Below are positions 1 through 9,829 of a stretch of DNA of 64,000 nucleotides, one piece after another. Numbering within the stretch: position 1 is the first letter of the stretch; each line of letters begins with the position of its first letter. A model generated the notes under the pieces. It was not told the origin of the DNA and did not search any database. It was given only the letters and a program-made list of their open reading frames with translations. Source of the stretch: Corynebacterium aurimucosum (GTDB lineage: Bacteria; Actinomycetota; Actinomycetes; Mycobacteriales; Mycobacteriaceae); assembly GCF_030408555.1 (NCBI RefSeq), contig NZ_CP047048.1, positions 186,001 through 250,000 on the forward strand, given 5' to 3'. The position numbers and the translations under genes were made by a program.

Positions 1-296
1 TCAACATCTCGCAACTACTGCAGCGCCTCGGCGGCGTGCTACCGGACCGAGAGCTGGCGGACTCCACCCCGGAGGAGCCGCTTTACGACGACTCCCCGGA
101 CATCACCGAGGTCATCCTCGCCACCGATCCCAACACCGAGGGCGAGGCCACCGCAGCTTATCTTGTGCGTCTGCTACGAGACTTCCCGGGACTGAAAATC
201 ACGCGCCTAGCTTCCGGCATGCCGCTGGGCGGCGACCTTGAGTTCGTCGATGAGCTGACGCTTTCGCGTGCGTTGAGCGGCCGCCTAACGGTTTAA
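1..296 (+). CDS. recR: Recombination protein RecR, C-terminal part (5' end outside window)
   Basis: RecR binds DNA with RecO/RecF in recombinational gap repair. Translation from position 3 gives the C-terminal half of the Toprim domain: a GGVLPDREL start, then [15 protein letters not shown] and the closing [19 protein letters not shown], all diagnostic of RecR. The frame is open to the window edge, so the GTG at 36 is internal and the zinc finger and helix-hairpin-helix lie upstream. The TAA is at 294-296. In related genomes recR sits next to gatD/murT; here about 1.7 kb of unrelated remnants separates them. Confidence 0.95.
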   Translation, partial: NISQLLQRLGGVLPDRELADSTPEEPLYDDSPDITEVILATDPNTEGEATAAYLVRLLRDFPGLKITRLASGMPLGGDLEFVDELTLSRALSGRLTV

Positions 297-364
297 ACCG
301 GCGCTTCAGAAAATAGAGAATTAACCGTTGAACTTTTTCGCCAGAGCTTCCATATCGGTAGGAC

Positions 365-625
365 TCATGGGGATTTCGGGTTTGGAAAACAACTGCGGTA
401 GCTGCCAAGATGATTCGCATAAACGTCCCGACCTGTTCCTGCGGCACGAATCTTGCTGTGGGGACTACTCGCATGGGCTAGTCGGTTTCCGAAATACTTG
501 ATTGCCCAGTCGAAATCCTTGAAATCTGGGTCATATTTGTAGGCTGAAATCCTTCCAAGTAGGGCAAAGATCCAATCTGCGCACTGAACTGTTTGGTAAA
601 GATGGCTTTCTACTTCGAGCCGACC
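365..625 (-). pseudogene. DUF3800 protein, 3' fragment
   Basis: The leftward frame encodes a segment (ESHLYQTVQCADWIFALLGR, then YKYDPDFKDFDWAIKYFG) that I recognise as the C-terminal end of corynebacterial DUF3800 proteins, an RNase H-like family of unknown role often found near mobile DNA. Only about 85 residues remain. The conserved N-terminal acidic motif of DUF3800 is absent, and similarity stops near 620, exactly where a different gene begins on the other strand. It is therefore a 5'-truncated remnant and probably not expressed as a functional protein. Confidence 0.6.
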
Positions 626-1152
626 CGTACGGTTACTTCGCATCCCTGTCAGCTAATGAACAACGCGCAATCATTGCTGCAGTTGAACGTGCCAGGGTCA
701 CTGACATCAATCCTCAGGTAGCGCCTTTTGCGACCGCCCAGTTGGACCCCTACCGGATATATATCCAGGGCCTTGAAATGCTGTCCTGCATCGCGCTGGT
801 CGATGTAGTATCATGCGGCATCGCCAATCAGGCAGCCACAACCGCGAGTATGGAAGCGCAGAACCGGTTTCCTGGCGCCACATCACTCCACAATGGAAAG
901 GGCGATGTTTTTCGGCACTGCTCGTGGAATGCCCTGATGACGATGAGAATCGGTGCAGATGCAGCTGAACGCATTGCTACTAACCACGAAACTGTCGCTC
1001 AGGGGCCAGCGGATGAGACCAGCATGGACCTGTATAACAATGCCCAAGGTCGATTTCTTGGATTTGCTTTCGCAAGTAGTGGCGACGAAGCTTCTGCTCT
1101 GAACCAGTGCGCCCTCTGGGCTAGCATTGGACTGCTATCTCCACTTTCCTAG
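622..1152 (+). pseudogene. DUF6973-like protein, 5'-truncated
   Basis: The frame is open from 523 (after a TGA at 520-522) to the TAG at 1150-1152 but has no ATG or GTG; the first TTG is at 742. Protein-like sequence starts near 622 (ADPYGYFASL), well before any usable start, so the 5' end is missing. The core holds the His/Asn-rich pattern NGKGDVFRHCSWNALMTMRI and, after TNHE, DLYNNAQGRFLG, which resembles the DUF6973 domain found at the C-terminus of some secreted or toxin-like proteins. Function unknown. It abuts the DUF3800 fragment head to head. A lipoprotein gene follows 21 bp downstream. Confidence 0.5.
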
Positions 1153-1173
1153 GATAGGCACGAGAAGGGGTTT

Positions 1174-1638
1174 ATGTTAATGAGACGCATGATGGCGCGG
1201 ATAGGGTTCACTAGTATTGTCTCCCTATTACTCTCCTCTTGTAGTTTTGATGACCCATTGGCTTCTCATCTCGCGTCCCTAGGACGATCGGGACATGCAA
1301 TGCCCGTTACTGAGTCCATCACACTGGAGGAACTCTACGGACCAGAGTGGACTGAGTTTTCGCTCGTGTGCCCATACACTCCGTATCAAACAGTCAAAGA
1401 AACACTTATGGCTGATGATCCCCCTGTTCCAGAACACGGCTTCTCCGATCACGAAAACTTCCTCTTTCTTAGAGGAAAGGGCGACAGCGAACAATGGGTG
1501 AGGTTCTCTCGACAGGCTCTCGATCTGTGTTCTCCATCAAGTCCGTCTTCTTTAATCATGGAGTCAACGACAGTTGCTCTCACTTTTTCTCTGGATAATC
1601 CGGGTAGTGCTTGGATTCTAACCGACTTGAACAAGTAG
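1174..1638 (+). CDS. Predicted lipoprotein, unknown function
   Basis: This 154-residue protein has a type II signal peptide: basic start (MLMRRMMARI), hydrophobic stretch and a lipobox LLSSC with the lipidated Cys at residue 23. The mature part has no domain I recognise. The ATG at 1174 is preceded by a purine-rich ribosome site (GAGAAGGGG, 1162-1170). It lies 21 bp after the DUF6973-like remnant and is less GC-rich in codon choice than the flanking core genes, which fits acquired DNA. An immunity-like or surface role linked to the upstream gene is possible but is inference only. Confidence 0.7.
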   Translation: MLMRRMMARIGFTSIVSLLLSSCSFDDPLASHLASLGRSGHAMPVTESITLEELYGPEWTEFSLVCPYTPYQTVKETLMADDPPVPEHGFSDHENFLFLRGKGDSEQWVRFSRQALDLCSPSSPSSLIMESTTVALTFSLDNPGSAWILTDLNK

Positions 1639-1642
1639 TCAT

Positions 1643-1852
1643 ATGGGCTCGCTGCTCCTGGGCAGTATCGGGAACACTCAGATTGGGGTCAGCGTGCACG
1701 CCCAGGCGATCATCGTCGCGGCCTTGAACGAGCAGTAGGATCGTCTTGATGGTGGCCAGCAACGGAGCATCGTGAACGCTCTGGACGCGTCTACCGCTGC
1801 GACTGAAGAGGCCGAAAAGTGGGCGAGGGATCGCCTTCGCCCTGCCGAATAA
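1643..1852 (+). pseudogene. Small broken reading frame with in-frame amber codon
   Basis: An ATG at 1643 opens a 31-codon frame (MGSLLLGSIGNTQIGVSVHA...) that stops at a TAG (1736-1738). The same frame then runs on for 37 sense codons to a TAA at 1850-1852 (DRLDGGQQRSIVNALDAS, then TEEAEKWARDRLRPAE), with protein-like composition on both sides of the TAG. This looks like one small gene of about 69 residues interrupted by a nonsense mutation. No family recognised and no good ribosome site, so it could also be chance. Confidence 0.3.
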
Positions 1853-2029
1853 CCCCGGCTAATCCACCCGCGAGGTTGACAAACTATATAGGAACACCCC
1901 CTGGATACGCGAAAACTCGTGTTGTTCACACGAGCTTCGGAAGTGGAGCACCTTAGTGCGTCCGTTGCCTACGGTACCGTGTGCCGAAGGTTGTGGTCAA
2001 TCGGTTCAGTTAGTTACTTCTATTGATAT
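1853..2029. other. Non-coding stretch with a small hairpin
   Basis: This gap lies between the broken small frame and the end of gatD. I see no supported gene. A 7-bp inverted repeat (CTCGTGT at 1916-1922, ACACGAG at 1928-1934) could form a hairpin but has no T-run on either side. A TTGACA at 1876-1881 has no matching -10 element at the proper distance. Confidence 0.4.
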
Positions 2030-2809
2030 CTAGCGCTGCGAGCGCGGCGGCTCCGAGGCGTTAAAACGCTCGGTGCGCAGCTGGTTAATGGCAGGGATGT
2101 TCAAGGGCTCAAGCTCGCTGAGCGCGACTCCCATGGCCTTGGCCAGCAGCAGATCCGCCAGCTGCGGGTTGCGCGCCAAGACGGGGCCGTGCATGTAGGT
2201 GGCGATAACGCTGCCCTGTACCGCGCCCTCGGCACCGCGCTGGACGGCCCTGTCGGAGAGGTCCAGAATGGCGGCGGTATCCGCATTGCCGGTTCCGCGC
2301 GTGAGCGTTCCCAGCGGTTGGGCGGCAGGCCCCAGGATGGTTGCACCCATGTGGTTCTCAAAACCGGTGAGCGGCTCGGTGAGCTCAGCGGTGATTCCGG
2401 CCTTGGTCGGTTCCGTGGCTACCTCACCGATAGCGCGCTCGGTCATGGAGGCGGTGGTGGCGTCGATGAGCCCCACACCATCCACCACGCGGCCGGACGC
2501 ACGGAAGGACTCGCCGAGTACCTGTAGGCCTGCACAAATCGCCAGAATCGGGCGCTTCGCGGCCGCCGCGCGGGTCAGGCCGCCATCGGCGATGAGGTGC
2601 TCTGCGGCGAGAATCTGCGCGGTGTCCTCGCCGCCGCCAAGGGTGTAGACGTCGAGAGAATCCGGCACCGGCTCACCTAGCTTGATGGGCACGATCTCAG
2701 CCTCGTGGCCGCGCATGCGGGCGCGCTGGCGCAGGACCAGGGCGTTGCCGTCATCGCCGTAGGTACCCAGGATGTCAGGGAGGATGAGGCCAATCTGCAG
2801 GCTAGTCAT
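2030..2809 (-). CDS. gatD: Lipid II isoglutaminyl synthase, glutaminase subunit GatD
   Basis: GatD hydrolyses glutamine and passes ammonia to MurT, which amidates the D-glutamate of lipid II in the cytoplasm. The 259-residue class I glutaminase-like (CobB/CobQ type) domain has the nucleophile Cys92 in ICAGLQVLG and the catalytic His207 in TYMHGP. Glycine-rich LGGGED near residue 57 forms part of the active site. The start has a good ribosome site (AAAGGAG, 8 nt before ATG). It overlaps the upstream murT by 8 nt, so the two are translationally coupled as in other Gram-positive bacteria. Confidence 0.93.
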   Translation of the reverse strand: MTSLQIGLILPDILGTYGDDGNALVLRQRARMRGHEAEIVPIKLGEPVPDSLDVYTLGGGEDTAQILAAEHLIADGGLTRAAAAKRPILAICAGLQVLGESFRASGRVVDGVGLIDATTASMTERAIGEVATEPTKAGITAELTEPLTGFENHMGATILGPAAQPLGTLTRGTGNADTAAILDLSDRAVQRGAEGAVQGSVIATYMHGPVLARNPQLADLLLAKAMGVALSELEPLNIPAINQLRTERFNASEPPRSQR

Positions 2810-4091
2810 TCGAGTGCTCCTTTGCTGCTGCGGCGGTGAGGGCCTTCTTCAGATCACGGAAGGCGGTGTAGTTGGCCAAGACCTCGATGCGGCCCTCCGG
2901 GCAGGATTGAATAGCGGCGAGTGGGTCTGCGATGAGCTCGTGCGAGATATCCGCATAGACCAAACGCACTGCGAGGTCGGTGCCGCGCTCACCCGCTGCC
3001 TTGACGGGAATACCTTCGAAGTCCTCAAAGCGAACGTCCCATAGCCAGGACATATCAATACCGTCGGCGACGTGGCCATTGGCGGCGATGACCAAGCCAT
3101 CTGCCTCTCGGTCCACCATGGACAGCGCTTCTTGCCAGCCGGCCGGGTTCTTGGCCAGGAGGAGACGAATCGTGCGCTTGCCCAGCGTGATGGTGGAGTA
3201 GCGTCCGGCCACATCATCGACGCCTTCCGCAGCGGCAATGGCCTTGTGGCGGTCCACGCCGAAAGCTTCGACCGCGGCGGCGACGGCTTGGGCAGCATTG
3301 CCGCGGTTCGCGCGGCCTGGGAGGGAAAGGCGCAGCTTATCGACGCCCTCCGGGCTCACCAGCCCGTCCTCCGTCACTGCCCAGGTGGGGGTGGGGCGGC
3401 GGAATGCGCGGCCGTCGGCAAGCGGCTTGACCGCGTGCCAGTCCTCGCCCTCGCGTACGATGTGGCCCCCAGTGCGCGGGCAAGTGACGGATTCACCCAT
3501 CCAGCCGGCACCCGCGGAAACCCAAATGACATTCTTCGCGTCATAGGCCACGGAGGTCATGAGGACGTCATCGCAGTTGGCGATGACGAGCATGTCCGGG
3601 TGGGCCTCGACGGCGCCGCGCAAGGCGCGCTCAATCTTGTTGATCTCACCCACGCGGTCCAGCTGATCGCGGGAAAGGTTCAGCAGCACCAGCGCGGTGG
3701 GGTTGAGATTATCCGCGACGTGGGGAACGTGAAGCTCGTCTACCTCAAGGACTAGATGGCTCGCATCTTTGCCGGCCAAGAGCGCGGAGATGATTCCCGC
3801 ATCCATGTTGTCGCCACCATCGTTGGTGGCCACGGTGTGTTCGGCGCGCACTGCGGCGGCCAGCATGCGCGTGGTCGTGGACTTGCCGTTGGTTCCGGTG
3901 ACCAGGATAGCCGGGCGCTGATTGGCCAAGTTCTGCATGATGGTGGGGTCGATGGCATTGGCGATGAGTCCGCCAATCATGCCGCCCGCGCCGCGGCCCG
4001 TGGCGCGCGAGGCGGTGGTGGCCAGCGCCGCAGCGGTGGTAGCGACCGCAGTGCGCGCGGAAGAAAACGCGCTTCGGAAGTTAAAATTCAT
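2802..4091 (-). CDS. murT: Lipid II isoglutaminyl synthase, Mur-ligase subunit MurT
   Basis: MurT is the ATP-dependent Mur-ligase partner of GatD and activates the alpha-carboxylate of lipid II D-Glu for amidation. The protein (429 aa) has the P-loop TGTNGKSTTTRM near residue 66, the Mur-ligase central domain and a C-terminal DUF1727-type domain (VLANYTAFRDL). In Staphylococcus MurT carries a four-cysteine zinc ribbon in the middle; here only one Cys of that region survives (TCPRTGGHIV), so the ribbon appears degenerate. Transcribed leftward with gatD, 24 bp after the DnaQ-like gene. Confidence 0.92.
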   Translation of the reverse strand: MNFNFRSAFSSARTAVATTAAALATTASRATGRGAGGMIGGLIANAIDPTIMQNLANQRPAILVTGTNGKSTTTRMLAAAVRAEHTVATNDGGDNMDAGIISALLAGKDASHLVLEVDELHVPHVADNLNPTALVLLNLSRDQLDRVGEINKIERALRGAVEAHPDMLVIANCDDVLMTSVAYDAKNVIWVSAGAGWMGESVTCPRTGGHIVREGEDWHAVKPLADGRAFRRPTPTWAVTEDGLVSPEGVDKLRLSLPGRANRGNAAQAVAAAVEAFGVDRHKAIAAAEGVDDVAGRYSTITLGKRTIRLLLAKNPAGWQEALSMVDREADGLVIAANGHVADGIDMSWLWDVRFEDFEGIPVKAAGERGTDLAVRLVYADISHELIADPLAAIQSCPEGRIEVLANYTAFRDLKKALTAAAAKEHSND

Positions 4092-4115
4092 GTTCCCCAG
4101 AGTAGTCGGGGGACC

Positions 4116-5666
4116 TTAGCTATCGGTGTTGTGTGAGCGGTTGTGTCCCGAGTTTTGCTGCTTCTGGTGGTTGCCACTACCGCGGCGGCCACGTCCACCG
4201 CGCCGGCGACGGCGGCGACCTTTATTGCCGCCCCTGTTCCGGTTGTTCGAGTCGGAGTCCGACTGGGCGCGCTTGTCACTCGCAGATCCGTCGGACGAAG
4301 AGCCCTGGTGCTTCTTCTGCGCGTGTTCCTGCTTGGCAGAGTGCTGAGTACCGGAGGACTTGCGGCGCGAGCGGCGGCGGTTCTTGTTCGTGGAACGATT
4401 GCGGTTGGATTGTCCGCTGCTGTGGCGTCCGCCCGAGTTACCCGTTGACTTAGACCCGGATTCTTCCTCTGGCTCCGTGGGTTCCTCGATGCGCTCGAGA
4501 GCGGCAAGGAAGGCAACGTCGGACATCAGGGGGATGTCCTTGCGGTGAGCGTGCATGGGCTTGCCCACGAGGTTGGTGGTGATGTTGCAGACCACCAGGG
4601 ACGTTTCTCGGGTGAGCTTTTCCGAGTAGTTGAGCTCCTCGCGGGCTAGGGCGGCGATGATGGTATCGGGGTCCTCGGTGATTTCCGGGGCTACAACGAT
4701 CTCCATGCCGCGGATGAGCTCCTTGCCGGGCACATACGCGCCAGGGTTGTGGTGCTGGCGGGGCGCTTCAGCAGCGTCGACGCGGACGTGGGAACGCTGC
4801 AGCCCAAAACGGTCCGCTCGCAGATCATCCGGTGCTGCACTGCTCAGTGGGCCTGAAGCTTGCGCGCGATAAAGATCCACAAGCAGGCGGGTTGCTTCGC
4901 GGGAGGTCTCCTTCTCCGGCTTCTGCGCACGTTCGACGCTGGCCGTGGGGTCAGGCGCTGGAAGGCCGGTATCGCGAGCAACTGTTGCCAGACGAATATC
5001 GGTGCCCCACACGCTTTGGCGACGAGCCGTGGCGAGGGTATCCACGATCGCCACTGGGGTGGGAACGTGTCCCACCTTGAATCGGCGGCGCCGGCCTTTG
5101 CCGCGGTTGCGATTGCGCGCGCGGTTTTGGCGGGCGGCGGCGGTCATTGCGCGGCGTGCCTCTGAGACGATGAAACCCCAGGTGTAGGGGGCGTCGTGGA
5201 CGATGAGCGTGCGGCCATCGATGAGCCGGTCCAGTGGTTTGAGGAGCATGGAAAAGGACTGTCCTGCCTGGACTTCCTCAGCACTGAGACCGTGCAGGTG
5301 TTTAGGGCCTGGGTCCTCGCCCGGATTGATGACGGCGTGGAACTCTTGGCCGATTTCGCCTTCGGCGTTGAGGGTTAGCGCATCCACAGTGAGCAGTCTG
5401 CCGGTGGAAGGGTGGATGCCGGTGGTTTGGATGGTCAGCGCCACGAAGGGGAAAGCTGCGAGGGCTTCCTCGCGGGCGGTGGCCTTGTCCTTGTTGTCGT
5501 CCTTGTGCGGCTGGGCCGTTTGTTGCTCATTCCCGGTCTGTTTTTGGGCAGCCTGGTGCGGGCGTGGTCCCGGCTTCGGGGCGTTGGTGTTCGGTGACGC
5601 CGCGGCCGGCGTCCCTGCTGCGCTAGGTTGCGTTGCAGGCTTGGAGGGGCCGGGTGTCGTAGTCAT
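4116..5666 (-). CDS. DnaQ/exonuclease-fold protein with BRCT-like domain, probably catalytically dead
   Basis: This 516-residue protein is usually labelled DNA polymerase III epsilon in corynebacteria. Domains: a Pro/Ala-rich disordered N-terminus (1-70), a DnaQ-like fold (about 72-270), a BRCT-like module (about 310-395; GKELIRGMEIVVAPEI, LVVCNITTNLVGKPMHAHR), and a very basic, Arg/Gly/Ser-rich tail (about 400-516) ending in runs of arginine. In the first exonuclease motif the usual DxE is replaced (VALTIQTTGIHP), and the second motif reads VHDAPYTWGF where an Asp is expected after the aromatic residue. The DEDD acids therefore look lost, which suggests a binding or scaffolding role. It heads the murT-gatD run. 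Confidence 0.75.
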   Translation of the reverse strand: MTTTPGPSKPATQPSAAGTPAAASPNTNAPKPGPRPHQAAQKQTGNEQQTAQPHKDDNKDKATAREEALAAFPFVALTIQTTGIHPSTGRLLTVDALTLNAEGEIGQEFHAVINPGEDPGPKHLHGLSAEEVQAGQSFSMLLKPLDRLIDGRTLIVHDAPYTWGFIVSEARRAMTAAARQNRARNRNRGKGRRRRFKVGHVPTPVAIVDTLATARRQSVWGTDIRLATVARDTGLPAPDPTASVERAQKPEKETSREATRLLVDLYRAQASGPLSSAAPDDLRADRFGLQRSHVRVDAAEAPRQHHNPGAYVPGKELIRGMEIVVAPEITEDPDTIIAALAREELNYSEKLTRETSLVVCNITTNLVGKPMHAHRKDIPLMSDVAFLAALERIEEPTEPEEESGSKSTGNSGGRHSSGQSNRNRSTNKNRRRSRRKSSGTQHSAKQEHAQKKHQGSSSDGSASDKRAQSDSDSNNRNRGGNKGRRRRRRGGRGRRGSGNHQKQQNSGHNRSHNTDS

Positions 5667-5765
5667 TGTTCACAGTTTAGTCCCCAACTGCTAGGAAGCT
5701 GGAAAGGGCACACGTGACGTAGGCGTCAACCATCTAAATGGTGGAGAGGCGAGCTGTGCCGTGGG

Positions 5766-7421
5766 CTAACCGAATTCGATGACGGTGACATCGCCGTCGT
5801 GGTCTGGTACGAGTTCTTGAGGTGGCTGTACGGTTCGCGTCGCAGTCGGCCTAGCGGTCACAGTCACAGGGGCCTGGCCGCCTTCGTCCGAACGATCCTG
5901 GTTCGCTGGAGGGGCGGTGGTCGGTGGCGTGTGTGGAGTAGGTTGAGCTGAGGTATCGGGTGCCGACGTCGCTGGAATTGGCGTCGAGGCGGGCGCAGTC
6001 CGAGGCGCGCTATAAGGTGCCCGGCTAGGTTGCGTCGCCTGCGGGGCTGGCGTCGGGCTCGGCGTGCCCGCGTCAGCGGTGGGGCTATTGCCGTGAAGAT
6101 GCGGCGTGCGTGCTGCAGGCTCTCCCGGGAGTGCTGGTTCGGACAGATCCGTTGGTTCGGGCAGTTCCGTTGGTTCAGACAGCTTCGTTGTCACTGTTGT
6201 TTCTGCCGCGGTTGGAAAAGCGGAGTGATCGAGCGTGCGTGAGGTAGCTTCGACGTCCTGGCTTTCGGAGCGGCGAGCGCCTGGGAGCGTACCTTTGGCT
6301 GCCTCCGCTGTAGCGGAACGTTCGCTGTTAGTTCTTATATCTCTATCCGGCTTGGCAGCGTGCAGCGAGGTGCCGTTCTCCGTCATGGCTGAGTCGGTGA
6401 CATGATCATGGCTGGGGCGTGGTGTGCCCGGCAAAAATGCAACGCCCGCGGTGCCACCGACTACGACAGCAGCACCTGCTGCGCAGGCAAGCTTAAAACC
6501 GGTACTGGCCGCAGCTAATTGTGTTCCAGCCGTAGCGCTAGCCGCAGCGGAATTCAGGGAGAGAACTTGCGCGCCTTGCGAAGCAGTGGAAGTTGCAGTG
6601 TGCGCTACGGCAGTAGCATGGGTGCCTCCGAGTGGCGAGATTGCTGCATGTGCCTTACCGGCGTTCGCGACCGTCGCCGCAGCCGCCCCCGCCGCGGCCG
6701 CGATGACACTTGCGGTTCCCTCGGCGAGAGAAGTGTCTGGCGTTCCTTCTTCGGCGTAGATCGTGAGAGTTGGGGAATCGGGATCCGGTGTGAAGTAGGC
6801 GCGGGCAACTGCGATGAGACCCTCATGTTTGAAACCCGCGATAGTAGTGCTCAACCGTGTGGCCTGATTGTGCGGAATGGTGGCAACAAGCTCATCGTCC
6901 ACGTGAATCTCGATAGCGCGGCGGAAGAAGCGCCGGCTATTCGACAAACGCACGAGGAGTTGGGCGGGGTGCTCCGGCAGGGAATGGGATGAGCTTGCAA
7001 ACTCAGTGATGTGCAGCGAGTGATCCCCGCTGAGTAAGCCCCAGCGTTGTGCTGGAGGGACATTCTGGGGGACGCAGAGACCTGGTTCGGGGAGCAGCAC
7101 CTCGAACGAAGGGATTCCGTCTGTCTCCGCATCTTCACGGAGAAGGATTTCTGCGGTAGCTTGCGGAGTTAATCCAGCGCCAATGATCGGATCCAGCTCT
7201 GCGTAGTCGGCGGATTGGGAGGCGGGAATGATACCGACGATGTCCTCTTCATATCGGACACGGAAGCCGGATTTTGAGTGCCCGCACAGAGTGACAGGGA
7301 GAAGGTTGTCCTCTGCTGAAGACAGTAGCTGCAAAAACACCTCTGGGTTGACAGTGCCAACCGTAAGGCGGCGGGGCTCACCAAAACCACAGTGGGGGAC
7401 AACGTAGTTAGTGACCGTCAT
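5766..7421 (-). CDS. Large membrane-anchored protein with duplicated N-terminal domain, unknown function
   Basis: I do not recognise the family. The N-terminal 215 residues hold two related modules: one with RVRYEEDIVGIIPASQSADY followed by GLTPQATAEI, and a second with EIHVDDELVATIPHNQATR followed by GLIAVARAYF. An Ala-rich segment (about 235-310) leads into one predicted transmembrane helix (ACAAGAAVVVGGTAGVAF, about 310-330). The last 220 residues are Pro/Thr/Ser/Glu-rich and probably disordered, ending VIEFG. The ATG at 7421 is chosen over the GTG at 7436 because AAGGCG lies at ribosome-site distance before it. No signal peptide, so the duplicated domain is probably cytoplasmic. Confidence 0.7.
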   Translation of the reverse strand: MTVTNYVVPHCGFGEPRRLTVGTVNPEVFLQLLSSAEDNLLPVTLCGHSKSGFRVRYEEDIVGIIPASQSADYAELDPIIGAGLTPQATAEILLREDAETDGIPSFEVLLPEPGLCVPQNVPPAQRWGLLSGDHSLHITEFASSSHSLPEHPAQLLVRLSNSRRFFRRAIEIHVDDELVATIPHNQATRLSTTIAGFKHEGLIAVARAYFTPDPDSPTLTIYAEEGTPDTSLAEGTASVIAAAAGAAAATVANAGKAHAAISPLGGTHATAVAHTATSTASQGAQVLSLNSAAASATAGTQLAAASTGFKLACAAGAAVVVGGTAGVAFLPGTPRPSHDHVTDSAMTENGTSLHAAKPDRDIRTNSERSATAEAAKGTLPGARRSESQDVEATSRTLDHSAFPTAAETTVTTKLSEPTELPEPTDLSEPALPGEPAARTPHLHGNSPTADAGTPSPTPAPQATQPSRAPYSAPRTAPASTPIPATSAPDTSAQPTPHTPPTTAPPANQDRSDEGGQAPVTVTARPTATRTVQPPQELVPDHDGDVTVIEFG

Positions 7422-7728
7422 ATTTTTCGCCTTCACTGCTCAAACCGCGACACATGCGCGCGGTGGTCAACCGAGCGTAGGAGGGAATACCATAGTGCAA
7501 ACTAAAATCCTCTAAGGCACACGGGGGTTAGAATTCATTGCGTTAGTGTCGTGTCCATACATTATATAACCTGCCATGCTGGCCTACAACAGCGCATTCT
7601 CATCACGGAGTTGCAGGCTAGCGGCGTTGGCAGAAATACTCCGCTCCAGGATGTCTATCCAAAGTCGCTTGCGGAGGGGAACAAGGTAGCCGAAGGGCTG
7701 AGCTTCTTCTGCTTGCTTGGTGGCGGAT

Positions 7729-9694
<1,966 letters not shown>

Positions 9695-9706
9695 AAAGCT
9701 ACAAAC

Positions 9707-9754
9707 CTAAATCCCGCCGCGGCTACTAAGGAGAAGAGTGTGCCGCAAAGTCAT
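9707..9754 (-). CDS. leuL: leuA leader peptide
   Basis: A 15-codon frame (MTLRHTLLLSSRGGI, then TAG) precedes leuA by about 160 nt. Four of 15 codons are leucine, three of them consecutive (CTT CTC CTT). Leader peptides rich in leucine codons upstream of leuA are established for actinobacteria by comparative work. Its ATG coincides with the transcription start predicted from the promoter just upstream, so it would be translated from a leaderless end. Ribosome stalling at the Leu codons would bias folding of the downstream hairpins. Confidence 0.7.
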   Translation of the reverse strand: MTLRHTLLLSSRGGI

Positions 9755-9761
9755 GTGAGCC

Positions 9762-9790
9762 ACAATACAACGCTTCTCATTGTGTGGCAA
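9762..9790 (-). promoter_or_regulatory. Promoter of leuL-leuA
   Basis: On the minus strand TTGCCA (9785-9790) and TATTGT (9762-9767) are separated by 17 nt. The start expected 7-8 nt after the -10 falls on the A of the leader-peptide ATG (9754). Confidence 0.55.
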
Positions 9791-9829
9791 CTGATTTCAC
9801 ATATTGGGACGTGGTGGGGTGTGGATAGG

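Noticed and set aside
1876..1881. TTGACA as a promoter -35
   Set aside because: No acceptable -10 at 16-19 nt; the TATATA nearby is only 4 nt away.
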